From an uncultured Peptococcaceae bacterium (GTDB taxonomy: Bacteria; Bacillota; Peptococcia; Peptococcales; Peptococcaceae): a stretch of 64,000 nucleotides of DNA. Below the pieces are notes generated by a model. The model saw nothing but the letters and a program-made list of their open reading frames with translations, had not been told where the DNA came from and ran no database searches. The translations under genes were made by a program, and so were the position numbers. Where the stretch lies: positions 35,688 to 99,687 of the forward strand of contig CALJRU010000020.1 in NCBI GenBank assembly GCA_937976375.1, given 5' to 3'. Below, one piece after another: positions 34,664 to 44,234 of this stretch. Every line of letters starts with the position of its first letter. Positions within the stretch are counted from its first letter, which is position 1.

Positions 34664-35248
34664 ATGGCAAAGAAAAAATCATCGAGAGATCTTTTATTTG
34701 ATACATTTTTTGAACTTTCACAATCGAAAAGATTAAATGACGTAACAATTGCAGATATCTTGGAACAAAGTGGCATTTCACGCTCAACATTTTACCGTCA
34801 TTTTACCGACAAATATGATCTCATGAGCCAATTCTATCAAGAACAGATTGCCTCATTATATCAACAGAACTACTGCGAATCGGATAGCGCTTGGTGTATC
34901 CAAAAAAAAGTTTCATATGAAACTGCAAAACTTTATTACGCAAACAAGGAATATTTTGCAAATATTCTTGTTCACGAAGGGCAAAACTCATTTACAGAAG
35001 CTTCCATTAACCACGGCATTAAGTATTATACAAATCTTTTTAAAAAAGGGGGATGGGAAGAAATTTCACCTGACCTCATGTTTGCCATAGAATATCATTG
35101 TATTGCTGCGACAGAAATGCTTAACCGTTGGGTTCGATCTGGATTCCAATTAAATCCAGAAGAATACTGTTCATTGCTATTTAAAACGGTTCCAGAAACT
35201 CTCAAAGAAAATCTAAAAAAGTGTATGCTGCCGCAGGAAAATATTTAA
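34664..35248 (+). CDS. TetR/AcrR-family regulator
   Basis: A 194-residue TetR protein. The N-terminal DNA-binding domain contains VTIADILEQSGISRSTFYRH and FTDKYDLM, which is the standard helix-turn-helix of the TetR and TetR-like DhaS type. The C-terminal part has FANILVHEGQNSF and a terminal LFKTVPETLKENL. It is divergent from the DASS/amidohydrolase cassette, with a candidate palindromic operator between them. ATG at 34664 is preferred because GAGGTG lies 6 bp upstream. Confidence 0.9.
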   Translation: MAKKKSSRDLLFDTFFELSQSKRLNDVTIADILEQSGISRSTFYRHFTDKYDLMSQFYQEQIASLYQQNYCESDSAWCIQKKVSYETAKLYYANKEYFANILVHEGQNSFTEASINHGIKYYTNLFKKGGWEEISPDLMFAIEYHCIAATEMLNRWVRSGFQLNPEEYCSLLFKTVPETLKENLKKCMLPQENI

Positions 35249-35340
35249 CTTTTCCATTTATTGTTAAATAAATCCCCCTAATATACGCCATAGTAAGATA
35301 TTAGCATTACAAAAAATCTCCATCTCATTACAGATACGAC

Positions 35341-35453
35341 ATGCCCCTAATAATTTGGATAGCCCAATTATTAGGGGCATGTCTATTTCTATTATTAACC
35401 TAGATACAATAAATAAAAGAATTGATAGCTGTTGGATACAGACATCAATCCTT
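35341..35453. repeat. Paired-hairpin repeat, copy 2
   Basis: Hairpin A at 35341-35380 repeats the CCCCTAATAATTT stem with compensating outer bases (ATGCCCC/GGGGCAT). Hairpin B at 35418-35453 repeats AAG-ATTG...CAATCCTT with GGATACAG in the loop. Order and spacing match copy 1 at 31985-32103. The rest of the 313-bp gap (35249-35561) holds nothing else I can support. Confidence 0.7.
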
Positions 35454-35561
35454 AGGAAACAAGCGATATAAAATTTCACAATTTCAATATTTGAAAATAG
35501 AACCTGACTTTTCTCTTACCAATTTATACATTATGAAATTATCGTTTCTATTCATGCACAA

Positions 35562-36293
35562 TCAAAGATGGTTGATCAACATAATAATTCCATCAACAAA
35601 TATAACGATACAAATAATTTTCCGCATGGTCAAAGCATTCATTTTGCTTACGAGGCATTTTGCCAAATATAAACCGATCGCCATCGCAATAAGTCCAAAC
35701 AATGAATAACCAAACAACGCTGCAGGAAACATACCATTAAACATGCGCATTAAAAAGTCAATGCCTAACGTACATCCACCTACTAACTGCGAAGTTCCCA
35801 AATAAGCCTCTTTTTCCTGCGTCGCTTCTAAGAAAAAAGCTGCCATCAATGGTCCTCCAACGCCAAACATTCCCATAATAATACCGCTTAAAAACGCCAT
35901 AATGACAAGCGTAACCATACTTGGATGCACGTGAATAAACTTTTGTCCCCACAACAGATATAGCGCCATCACAATAAATATAATCGCCATCAAGATATAC
36001 CATATAGGATGGTCTCCCACTTTTTTCAATACAAAAACTGCAACCAAATCAGCAACAAAATATACCGCCAGCCAACGGAAAATCCATGTCCAATCTATTT
36101 TTTTATGATAAAGGTAGACATTATAAAAATTTGCTGCAACAGCAAGCAGAGAGCCCATTGCCAATGATTCTGTATAACTAAATATGTATGGGAAAACCAT
36201 TAAAACAACCATATTGAAAGCAAAACCACTAATTCCCTGTACCAACGAAGCTGCTAAAACAATCCCGAAAAACGCAAAAATAGTACCAAGCAT
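35562..36293 (-). CDS. TauE/SafE-type sulfite/anion exporter (copy 1)
   Basis: A 243-residue membrane protein of the TauE/SafE family with about eight membrane segments. Typical segments are ASLVQGISGFAFNMVVLMVFPY and SGIIMGMFGVGGPLMAAFFLEAT. The family exports sulfite, sulfoacetate and related anions in sulfonate degraders, fitting removal of sulfite made by IslA. ATG at 36293 follows AAGGAGG; a 20-codon in-frame upstream extension is not needed. It is downstream of the isl genes on the same strand, separated by a hairpin. Confidence 0.9.
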   Translation of the reverse strand: MLGTIFAFFGIVLAASLVQGISGFAFNMVVLMVFPYIFSYTESLAMGSLLAVAANFYNVYLYHKKIDWTWIFRWLAVYFVADLVAVFVLKKVGDHPIWYILMAIIFIVMALYLLWGQKFIHVHPSMVTLVIMAFLSGIIMGMFGVGGPLMAAFFLEATQEKEAYLGTSQLVGGCTLGIDFLMRMFNGMFPAALFGYSLFGLIAMAIGLYLAKCLVSKMNALTMRKIICIVIFVDGIIMLINHL

Positions 36294-36405
36294 GAACGCC
36301 CCTCCTTTTCCCCTTGCATTCTCATTCAAATGCAAACCATGAATGGCCTGCAATCATATTACACCTCTTCAATACAATCATCAATCTACAGAAGCATTTA
36401 CGACA

Positions 36406-36434
36406 AAGAGGCTGCCACTAAGTGACAGCCTCTT
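36406..36434 (-). terminator. Hairpin between the amidohydrolase and the exporter
   Basis: AAGAGGCTG...CAGCCTCTT forms a 9-bp outer stem with an inner CACT/AGTG stem. The T run on the minus strand is short, so it may be a partial terminator or mRNA stabiliser. Confidence 0.5.
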
Positions 36435-36465
36435 ATAGCGCGAAACATAAATCCCGTTCTCATTT

Positions 36466-37308
36466 TTATAATCCAAGAACACGTGCTGCATTTTGATACA
36501 TTATCTTTTCTTTTATTTCATCAGTAAACCCAAATTCATTATACAACGCAACCGCATCTTTATAATGAACAAATGGATGTGCACTCGCAAAAACAACACG
36601 ATCTTGCAAAATGCCTTTCGCAGCTTCAATAAAGGCATTACTGCCAGGATATCTTTCATACTCTGAACATTCTACATACACATTCTTATTTCTAAAAGCG
36701 CAGCCAATCATCTCTTGAATATATGGCCAAGCGCCATGACTAATGATCATGCGCAATTCTGGAAAATCATTGGCCACTCGATCAATCTGATCTGGATGTG
36801 CAAAGCTTGCCACTGTGCCTTGGGTAAAGCGAGCAGGACCTGTTGTGATAACAATAGCAATCTCTAGTTCACAGCATTTTGCATAGATTGGATAAAACTT
36901 TGCGTGATCAATCGGCAAACGGTTATAGATAGGATCTGTTGCTGCACCTACAAACCCTTCATCTTTTACCAAATGATCCAATTCTCGTATGGCATCCATT
37001 CCTTTATGTGGATCCAATCCCGCAAATGCACAAAACAGATCTGGATCTTCATCAACAAACTTTTTCAATTCATCATTATTTGGTTTGAATCCATAGGTTG
37101 TTTCAGCATCACGCCCAACCAATACGGCTTTTTCAATGCCAAAATCACGCAAATCCTTACAAATTTTAGAAACAGATTCTGCGCCTGCAACATATTCATC
37201 CAAATCCATCCCCATAGCCAAAAGTCCATCTCTAAAAATTGGACTTTCCGTTAACCCTCTTAAAATGCTTTCCGTATGAGGTCTAAAGCGACAATCAATA
37301 ATAGCCAT
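36466..37308 (-). CDS. Amidohydrolase-2-fold protein lacking most metal ligands (paralogue 2)
   Basis: A 280-residue homologue of the protein at 32152-33012. Strand 1 reads IIDCRFRPH with Arg7-x-Arg9 in place of HxH; strand 5 reads AIVITTG without His; His191 is kept in MIISHGAWPYIQEM; strand 8 reads VVFASAHPF with Ala243 in place of Asp. GAGGATG precedes ATG, and the gene starts 11 bp after islB, so it belongs to the isethionate operon. The location suggests a role in sulfonate or acetaldehyde handling, perhaps on a related substrate, but the activity is unknown. Confidence 0.85.
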   Translation of the reverse strand: MAIIDCRFRPHTESILRGLTESPIFRDGLLAMGMDLDEYVAGAESVSKICKDLRDFGIEKAVLVGRDAETTYGFKPNNDELKKFVDEDPDLFCAFAGLDPHKGMDAIRELDHLVKDEGFVGAATDPIYNRLPIDHAKFYPIYAKCCELEIAIVITTGPARFTQGTVASFAHPDQIDRVANDFPELRMIISHGAWPYIQEMIGCAFRNKNVYVECSEYERYPGSNAFIEAAKGILQDRVVFASAHPFVHYKDAVALYNEFGFTDEIKEKIMYQNAARVLGL

Positions 37309-37319
37309 TATTCATCCTC

Positions 37320-38210
37320 CTATTTGACCAATTCTTTAAACGCATCGAAACGTTCCTGCTCTAATTCAAGATCACGATCCAAAGGATACTCTTGACCGAT
37401 AAATTCATATTTATTTAACCCAAAACGATGGTATTTCAACAATTCATATTCCGTATTTGGCAACTCCGTTTTTACAAAATCAGCAATTGCCTTTAGCGTC
37501 ATCACATCATCATTGAATCCAGGAATGACTGGCGTACGAACACGCATTGGTTTGTTCGGAAATTCCTGACGAATGTGCTTCAAATTTTTCAATGTCACCT
37601 CGTTCGTCACTCCGGTCCATTCTTTATGCTTCATTGGATCAATATGCTTAATATCCACCAATAGATAGTCTAAATCAGCAATAATTGATCGTACATCTTC
37701 CCATTGAGCAAAAGCTGTTGTTTCAATTGCAGTATGAATGCTGCGATTTTTACACTCTGAAACCAGCTCTTTTAAGAAATCCCGCTGCATCAGTGGTTCT
37801 CCACCGCTGAAAGTAACGCCGCCGCCTGAACGCGCATAAAACGTTCCATCCTTTTCGACTTCACGCAGCACCTCATCGACAGACATTTCTTTTCCATAGA
37901 CAGTCATTGCTTTTGCTGGGCACAAATGTGCCGCCTTCACAACTTCTTCTGCACGATGATTTGAAAGCTTTGGCCGGTCTTCCACATCATCCCAAAAAAT
38001 ATGGTTTGGTGCATGATTTTGACAAATTTTGCACGCTGAGCCAATGCATTTATCTTGATTAAATGCAACTTCTGGTGATGCATAATGACTTTCTGGATTC
38101 GAGCACCAACGGCAATTCAACGGACAGCCTTTCAAAAAAACAATGGTACGAATTCCTGGCCCATCATGAACGGAATAGTGCTGCATATTAAAAACAGTAC
38201 CTTTAATCAT
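37320..38210 (-). CDS. islB: Isethionate sulfite-lyase activating enzyme (radical SAM)
   Basis: A 296-residue glycyl radical activase. Radical SAM motif FLKGCPLNCRWCSNPES (CxxxCxxC, about 28-44) and GGGVTFSGGEP are present. The insert expected to hold ferredoxin clusters is atypical: CIGSACKICQNHAPNH and later HLCPAKAM have fewer regular CxxC motifs than CutD. It lies directly downstream of islA on the same strand, separated by a stable hairpin. AAAGGAG precedes ATG. It generates the glycyl radical on IslA. Confidence 0.93.
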   Translation of the reverse strand: MIKGTVFNMQHYSVHDGPGIRTIVFLKGCPLNCRWCSNPESHYASPEVAFNQDKCIGSACKICQNHAPNHIFWDDVEDRPKLSNHRAEEVVKAAHLCPAKAMTVYGKEMSVDEVLREVEKDGTFYARSGGGVTFSGGEPLMQRDFLKELVSECKNRSIHTAIETTAFAQWEDVRSIIADLDYLLVDIKHIDPMKHKEWTGVTNEVTLKNLKHIRQEFPNKPMRVRTPVIPGFNDDVMTLKAIADFVKTELPNTEYELLKYHRFGLNKYEFIGQEYPLDRDLELEQERFDAFKELVK

Positions 38211-38227
38211 GGTTTTCTCCTTTCTAA

Positions 38228-38259
38228 AACAGCCGTTGTCTACACAGACAACGGCTGTT
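38228..38259 (-). promoter_or_regulatory. Intercistronic hairpin between islA and islB
   Basis: AACAGCCGTTGTCT and AGACAACGGCTGTT form a perfect 14-bp stem with a four-base loop, followed by TTTT on the minus strand. It lies 17 bp after the islA stop and could lower islB expression relative to islA or protect the islA mRNA. Confidence 0.65.
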
Positions 38260-38276
38260 AAGACATCTAACGTCTG

Positions 38277-40814
38277 TTAAATGGCTTCTTGGGTAGTACG
38301 TGCAATCAGGTCATCCTGTAAATCTGGAGAAAGTTCACAGAAGTAAGCACTGTATCCGGCAACACGTACAATAAGGCCACGGTAATCATCTGGATGTTTC
38401 TTCGCTTCAATCAAAGTCTCTTTATTAACGACATTAAACTGAACATGCCACAATTTTAAATCGCACCAAGTGCGGATAAAGTTAACCAGCTTCTTCGTTC
38501 CGTCTTCGCCAGCCAAGCAGTTTGGAGAGAATTTGATATTCAGCAAACGAGCTGCACGGTTACGATATTCATAGTTTTTAGAATGATAGTTGGATAACAG
38601 AATTGCTGTAGGGCCATTAACATCCATGCCCTGCGTTGGAGAAGAACCATCAGAAAGTGGCATCGTATCCAGACGGCCATTAGGCGTTGCACCAACAACT
38701 TTACCAAATGGAACATGGCTGGTGAATGGAACAAGGCGCAGATCCAACTGTACACCGAGTTCTTTAGAATATGCACGGGTAAATTCTACTGCATGCTTAT
38801 CAACATCTTTAGCAATAGAATCTGCATAACCATCATCATTGCCATATTTTGGCGCATTCAGCATATATTGGCGTGCCACTTCATAGCCTTCAAAATTATT
38901 CTTGCAGGCATCAATAACTTCCTGCATGGTCAAAATTTTATCTTCAAAGACAAGTTTCTTAATTGCTGCCAGAGAATCAACAACTGTACCATAACCCATC
39001 AATTCGAAATACCCAAGGTCAATACCTTCAGGAATATTTGGCTGATGCAAGTCAATGTTATATTTCATGCAAAGCTTGTGCATAGAGGAACCCAATGGGG
39101 TTGCAAAATGTTCTGCACGCAAACGAATGATATGGTATTGCTGGATAAATGCATGCTTGAGGAGATTATCAACTTGCTTATAATAAGCATCCATAAATTC
39201 ATCAAATGTTTCAAATTCATTTGGATCTCCTGTTTCAATGCTGAGCACTTCATCTCCGGTATGCAAGGTTTTACCATTATAAAGAACCATTTCAACGGCA
39301 GATGCAAAGTTGACATAGGCACAACTTGAAGTATACGTATCTCTATTTGGCATACGACATTCAGCGCAACCAGACACAGCATAATCATACGCCTCTTCAA
39401 ATTGAGCGCCTTTAGCCAAAAGCAATGGTACAACTTCTTCATCATTGATCAGTTTAGGGAAACCAGTTCCTTCTTTAATGGTCTTCGCAACTTCCACCAA
39501 ATAACGTTCAGGTGAAGTTGCATGAATACGTGCAGCCAAGTCTGGATAATTCAGAGGGAATTCTTGCTTAGAACGTAAGAACAGATATGTCAGCTCATTG
39601 GTTGCGTCTTCACCATATGGGGTCTGCCCACCAATGGTTACAGCTTCCCAATGTGCATACCCTTCATTGAAGGCACCACCTGTTGGAGAAATGTACAGGT
39701 CAACGAATTCTGCCATGGAAACCCACATGCATTCCAAAAGTTCCATTGCCTGCTGATCGGTCAAAATGCCGGCTTCTTTATCAGCTTTAAAATATGGATA
39801 CAGATACTGATCCATACGACCATTAGAAATGATGGTCCCTGTTTTCTGTTCGATACGAGAAAACATTTGCGTAAACCATTGGCTCTGTACCGCATCACGG
39901 AAATTCTGAACAGGAAATTCTGGAACGCGATAGCAGCGATCTGCGATTTCTTCCAATTCTTTCTTACGTACAGGATCATCCATCGTCATCGCCATTTCAC
40001 GTGCTTTATCACCATAACGATGTGCCCAAAGAACAATTGCATCGGATACGATAATAATAGCTTCCAGGAATGGCTTCTTTTCTGCGTTATCTACAGGACT
40101 TAATGGATCCAGCTGATCAAGCATTGCTTGTGCTTCTTCTTTTACGCCCTTAAAACCTACTTTCAATATTTTTTCATAATCATGAACCCACTGAATAGAT
40201 GAACGGAAAGATGCCGTTTCATTAACAATATAAGTGGATTTCATTGGATCATCTTTATCGTAGGTCAGTTTATAAGTATCTTCAGGAAGCGCCTTTGTCA
40301 AATCTTCAAAGAAGGTCTTACCTTCCCAGTATGGCGCAATTTCTTCTACCATAACACGTGCATCCTCTTCATCAAAATCAAATGGTGATTCTGCACGTTC
40401 TTTCAATCCTTTTAAAGCTGCTGCATAAATGTTGCCATCCAATTCTGGGAACAGAATGCCATAACGACCTGGTTTTGCACCAGCGCGGCCAACCAACAGA
40501 TTGTTGTCTTCAATGTAAATGTCAATATTCTTAGCAATGTGCATTAAAGCCTTTGCCCAACGCAGGCAAAGCATTTCACCTTCAGTTTCCTTCATGGATT
40601 CAGTGAAATACTTACCACGCTCAACATCAATCTTTGGTGTTACACCACTGACGCCATCCAAAATGGAGTAGACACGTTCACGACCTTGACGATAACCTTT
40701 ACGTCCTGCACGGTCATCTGCTAATTTTTGTTCATGTGGTGATAAAACATGGCAGCAAGCATCTGGAGTTTCCACCGCATCATTTGTTTGGAAGGGAATT
40801 GTTTCATTCGTCAT
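38277..40814 (-). CDS. islA: Isethionate sulfite-lyase (glycyl radical enzyme)
   Basis: An 845-residue glycyl radical enzyme. The residues I recall for IslA/IseG (Arg189, Gln193, Cys468, Glu470, Arg678, Gly805) are all present at a constant +15 offset: Arg204 and Gln208 (SFRSSIQWV), Cys483 and Glu485 (GCAECRMPN), Arg693 ([10 protein letters not shown]), Gly820 ([10 protein letters not shown]). It would cleave isethionate to sulfite and acetaldehyde; the Arg/Gln set binds the sulfonate, which argues against CutC, diol dehydratase or PFL. The N-terminal 25 residues are polar and not clearly helical, so no obvious encapsulation peptide is seen. AAAGGAT precedes ATG. The 192-bp gap upstream holds an ATCAGAT/ATCTGAT hairpin and a weak possible promoter. 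Confidence 0.95.
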   Translation of the reverse strand: MTNETIPFQTNDAVETPDACCHVLSPHEQKLADDRAGRKGYRQGRERVYSILDGVSGVTPKIDVERGKYFTESMKETEGEMLCLRWAKALMHIAKNIDIYIEDNNLLVGRAGAKPGRYGILFPELDGNIYAAALKGLKERAESPFDFDEEDARVMVEEIAPYWEGKTFFEDLTKALPEDTYKLTYDKDDPMKSTYIVNETASFRSSIQWVHDYEKILKVGFKGVKEEAQAMLDQLDPLSPVDNAEKKPFLEAIIIVSDAIVLWAHRYGDKAREMAMTMDDPVRKKELEEIADRCYRVPEFPVQNFRDAVQSQWFTQMFSRIEQKTGTIISNGRMDQYLYPYFKADKEAGILTDQQAMELLECMWVSMAEFVDLYISPTGGAFNEGYAHWEAVTIGGQTPYGEDATNELTYLFLRSKQEFPLNYPDLAARIHATSPERYLVEVAKTIKEGTGFPKLINDEEVVPLLLAKGAQFEEAYDYAVSGCAECRMPNRDTYTSSCAYVNFASAVEMVLYNGKTLHTGDEVLSIETGDPNEFETFDEFMDAYYKQVDNLLKHAFIQQYHIIRLRAEHFATPLGSSMHKLCMKYNIDLHQPNIPEGIDLGYFELMGYGTVVDSLAAIKKLVFEDKILTMQEVIDACKNNFEGYEVARQYMLNAPKYGNDDGYADSIAKDVDKHAVEFTRAYSKELGVQLDLRLVPFTSHVPFGKVVGATPNGRLDTMPLSDGSSPTQGMDVNGPTAILLSNYHSKNYEYRNRAARLLNIKFSPNCLAGEDGTKKLVNFIRTWCDLKLWHVQFNVVNKETLIEAKKHPDDYRGLIVRVAGYSAYFCELSPDLQDDLIARTTQEAI

Positions 40815-41006
40815 TTTATAATCATCCTTTCATATTTCCTTCATGTTTTATAATTATCATCAGATTCCTTTATCTGATTTTATTATCTCTCATATTTTCA
40901 ACAATACAATCACTCAGTCACTACTCTGTGTCTCATCCTATAAACAGCTACACCCAGGAGTTGTAACATAATTGCCACGATCCTTGAAGCATCTACTGCA
41001 CAAATA

Positions 41007-42884
41007 CTACTTAGCCAGCCCAGGAAGCCACAAACAAATATCAGGGATATACGTCAACAGCAATAACAGCAGAAGCATCAATCCAAGCATTGGCATTACA
41101 GCTTTTGCTATATTCTCCAATTTTAGATTTGCAATCCCACTGGCAACAAAGAGATTGACACCTACTGGAGGAGTGATAAAGCCAATAGCCAAGTTGACAA
41201 CCATAATGACCCCAAAATGAACCGGGTCAACGCCAAGTTGGGTTACAATTGGCAAAAGAATTGGTGTAAGAATAACGATGGCTGCCAATGTCTCCATAAA
41301 CATCCCTACAAACAGCAATAAGATATTGATAATCAAGAGAATGAGAATCTTGCTGGAAGAAATACCCAAAATAAACTCAGCAATGGTAGAAGGGATATTT
41401 TCTAACGTCAAAATGTTCCCAAAAATTGTCGCCATTGCCATCAGCAAAATAACAGTTGCCGAAGTTTCCGATGAATCCACCAAGCATGTACCAAGGTTGT
41501 TGCGATTTAAACCTTTATACAGGAAACAGCCAACGAGCAATCCATACAGAGCTGCAACGGCTGCAGATTCAGTTGGCGTCATCAAGCCACTATAAATGCC
41601 ACCAAGAATAATAATTGGCACCATAAGCGCCCATTTGGCGTCCCATAAAGATGCAGCAATTTGCTTTAATGGATGCTCCAACGTATACCCATGCCAATCG
41701 TTCTTTTTTGCCAAATAAAATGTATAAAGCATCAGCACGATCCCAACGGCAACACCAGGAACAATACCAGCCATAAATAAATCTCCGATGGAGGTATTAG
41801 ACGATACCCCATAAACCACGAACGGATTAGATGGTGGGATCATTACACCAATGGAGCCTGAAGCAGCCACCAGCGCAGCAGCAAAGTTTTTATTATAACC
41901 ACGTGCTACCATTGCCGGAATGGTCAAACTCCCGATGGCTGCAACGGTTGCCGGTCCAGATCCACTCATAGCTGCAAAAAGCATGCAAGTGAGAACCGTA
42001 GCCATCCCAAAACCACCATGCAATCGGCCCAACATATTATCTGCCAATTTCAAAAGACGTTCTGAAAGGCCGCCTTCTCCCATAAATGTACCAGCAGCGA
42101 TAAAAAATGGAATGGCCATAATCGTAACATTATCGATAGCCGTAAAACTTTGTGTCGCAATATAGTTGATTGGCAGTGTGGCCGCTGCATACATGGTAAC
42201 AAAAGCGGACAAACCCAAACTAATTGCAACAGGTACGCCAAGAACAACAAAAACAGCAAAATAACCAAACAACCAAATTGCTGAAGGAAGTTCTATACCA
42301 ATTAACGAAGGCACCATAACAACTGCAGCGATAACAACACCTTCAATAAAAGGACGATATCCACTTTCGTTAACAAGGCGATAAAGATCCTGTCCCAAGC
42401 GAAGTATGATAAGGCCAAACCCGATTGGTAATATTAAATACACAATCGAATACTGCATGCCCAATACCGCTGTTGTCTGAGGAAAAGACATCAACATGCT
42501 AACGTGTCGCACACCATAGTAAAAAATGCTGCTGCCTAGGATGAAAAATAATACATCAGCCATTGCCCACAGTGCATCCTGCCATCTTTTTGACAATCGA
42601 TCTACGACAGCTGTTACACGTATCATATTGCGATGACGAATAGAAATTGGCACTGCTAAATAAGTCATCCAAATAAAGATGAACCGAGAGGCTTCTTCTG
42701 TCCAAGCAAGATTAAGATTGAGCCCTAATACTTCCACTAATATATAACGTCCAAGCGTTTGATAGGACATTAAGAAAATAATCACTATTAACGAAACCAT
42801 CAATAATACACGTTCAATGTTGGCATCCAGCCAACGAATAATACTTTTTTGGCTCCCATTGGATTTTGAAACCGCTATACTCAT
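41007..42884 (-). CDS. TRAP transporter, fused small and large membrane subunits (DctQM)
   Basis: A 625-residue fusion. Residues 1 to about 170 are the four-helix DctQ part (FIFIWMTYLAVPISIRHRNMIRV); residues about 190-625 are the DctM part (ATVLTCMLFAAMSGSGPATVAAIG; SIGVMIPPSNPFVVYG; GFITPPVGVNLFVASG). It forms the membrane channel for a Na+-driven periplasmic-type TRAP system. It overlaps dctP by ATGA. Placement upstream of islA suggests isethionate uptake, as in Desulfovibrio and Bilophila islA loci. Confidence 0.94.
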   Translation of the reverse strand: MSIAVSKSNGSQKSIIRWLDANIERVLLMVSLIVIIFLMSYQTLGRYILVEVLGLNLNLAWTEEASRFIFIWMTYLAVPISIRHRNMIRVTAVVDRLSKRWQDALWAMADVLFFILGSSIFYYGVRHVSMLMSFPQTTAVLGMQYSIVYLILPIGFGLIILRLGQDLYRLVNESGYRPFIEGVVIAAVVMVPSLIGIELPSAIWLFGYFAVFVVLGVPVAISLGLSAFVTMYAAATLPINYIATQSFTAIDNVTIMAIPFFIAAGTFMGEGGLSERLLKLADNMLGRLHGGFGMATVLTCMLFAAMSGSGPATVAAIGSLTIPAMVARGYNKNFAAALVAASGSIGVMIPPSNPFVVYGVSSNTSIGDLFMAGIVPGVAVGIVLMLYTFYLAKKNDWHGYTLEHPLKQIAASLWDAKWALMVPIIILGGIYSGLMTPTESAAVAALYGLLVGCFLYKGLNRNNLGTCLVDSSETSATVILLMAMATIFGNILTLENIPSTIAEFILGISSSKILILLIINILLLFVGMFMETLAAIVILTPILLPIVTQLGVDPVHFGVIMVVNLAIGFITPPVGVNLFVASGIANLKLENIAKAVMPMLGLMLLLLLLLTYIPDICLWLPGLAK

Positions 42885-43966
42885 TTCTTATCCTCCTCCC
42901 CAAGCATTTGATAATTATCGGACTGTGTTTCTTTTATCAAATCAACAGCTTTTTGTGGAATGCGATCACCAACGAACTGATCATATACAGATGCCGTTGC
43001 ATCTTTAAAATTCTGCATTTCTTCATCGGTTGGTTCATAAATTTCCACACCAGAATCAACAATTTCCTGCCGTGCTTGATCTGCTAAAACAGCTGCATTA
43101 TCACGCTGCCAATCCAAAGCTTCCTTTGCGCACTCTACCAGAATGTCGCGCTGTTCTTCTGTCAGCGAATCATACCGCTCTTTATTCATAACAAGAATAT
43201 GCATAGAGTAATTATGTCTGGATTCAATGCCATACTTCAAAGCTTCATAGTGCTTGGCACTGTACAGCAGCGACCACGTATTTCCTTCGCCATCAATGGC
43301 GCCCTGTGATAACGCTGTATATGTTTCTCCCCAAGCAACCGGCATGGCCTGGGCCCCTAACGAACGTGCAACTGCAATTTCAACAGGACTGTCCGTTGTC
43401 CTTAATTTGAGTCCCTTAAAATCGTCCAATGTTTCAAGTGGTGTATCCGTCGTAGCAAAATTTCTATAACCGAATTCACTAAACATAATAATCTCGAATC
43501 CTTTTGAACGTGCAATTTCACGATAATAATCACCAAGTTCGCCATAATCCAATGCATTGTAAAGGTTTTCCTGATACTTTGGTTCTGTAATATATGGCAA
43601 ATCAAACGCCATAAATTCGGGAATAAAGCCAGCAAAATTTGGCGATGAACAACTTGCCATGTCTAAAGCATTTTCTTGAACCGACTCGGTTGTTGAACGG
43701 TCACTGCCTAGTACAGCATTGGAATACAGATCAATGCGCATTTTTCCGTTTGACTTTTTTTCTACCAGCTCTGCCAATTTTTCATAGCCTACAGTGACAC
43801 AATCCCCTGTTGCTTGAGGATTTGCAATGCGTAACACTAAAGTTTCATCATCGCTTTTTGTAGATCTCCCACTAGCGGAAGTAGTTAGAATTGCAAAAGC
43901 CATAGCAATAGGAATAATAAATACTAGAAAAATTGCTAAATACTTGCTTGATTTTTTATTCACCAT
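42881..43966 (-). CDS. dctP: TRAP transporter substrate-binding protein (DctP family)
   Basis: A 361-residue solute-binding protein. A basic start (MVNKKSSK) and a hydrophobic segment form the signal or anchor region. The mature domain has the DctP pattern LRIANPQATGDCVTVGYEKLAELVEKKSNGKMRIDLYSN (cited in part), then LKLRTTDSPVEIAVARSLGA with the conserved Arg that contacts the ligand, and YTALSQGAIDGEGNTW. It probably binds isethionate or a related sulfonate/carboxylate, judging by the islA neighbourhood. ATG at 43966 follows AAGGAG. Confidence 0.93.
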   Translation of the reverse strand: MVNKKSSKYLAIFLVFIIPIAMAFAILTTSASGRSTKSDDETLVLRIANPQATGDCVTVGYEKLAELVEKKSNGKMRIDLYSNAVLGSDRSTTESVQENALDMASCSSPNFAGFIPEFMAFDLPYITEPKYQENLYNALDYGELGDYYREIARSKGFEIIMFSEFGYRNFATTDTPLETLDDFKGLKLRTTDSPVEIAVARSLGAQAMPVAWGETYTALSQGAIDGEGNTWSLLYSAKHYEALKYGIESRHNYSMHILVMNKERYDSLTEEQRDILVECAKEALDWQRDNAAVLADQARQEIVDSGVEIYEPTDEEMQNFKDATASVYDQFVGDRIPQKAVDLIKETQSDNYQMLGEEDKK

Positions 43967-44105
43967 ACTCACTCCTTATTCTATAATCAAACAATTATTT
44001 TTCTTAAAACCACCACACTTTATCAATTAGATAATCGCAACGTTAATTGATTTAATAAATATTATTGATATTGAGACAAGATTATCAGAAATTTTTCCAT
44101 AAAAA

Positions 44106-44144
44106 AAGCGAGCAATTACAACCTATAGATGTAATTGCTCGCTT
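44106..44144 (-). terminator. Intrinsic terminator after the isl-side LysR gene
   Basis: AAGCGAGCAATTACA...TGTAATTGCTCGCTT followed by a run of T on the minus strand, between lysR and dctP. The dctP operon therefore needs its own promoter in 43967-44105. Confidence 0.85.
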
Positions 44145-44234
44145 CCTACAAAAAAGCTATGTATCAACTATGATTTATTAGTTGTTATATATTGATAAAA
44201 TGTTAAAAAGAGTAATAATGCGCTGTTTTATATT

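Noticed and set aside
38277..40814. Second glycyl radical enzyme as pyruvate formate-lyase, choline lyase or diol dehydratase
   Set aside because: The sulfonate-binding Arg204, Gln208 and Arg693 with Cys483, Glu485 and Gly820 match isethionate sulfite-lyase at a constant offset; CutC-type Thr/Tyr and Asp are absent.
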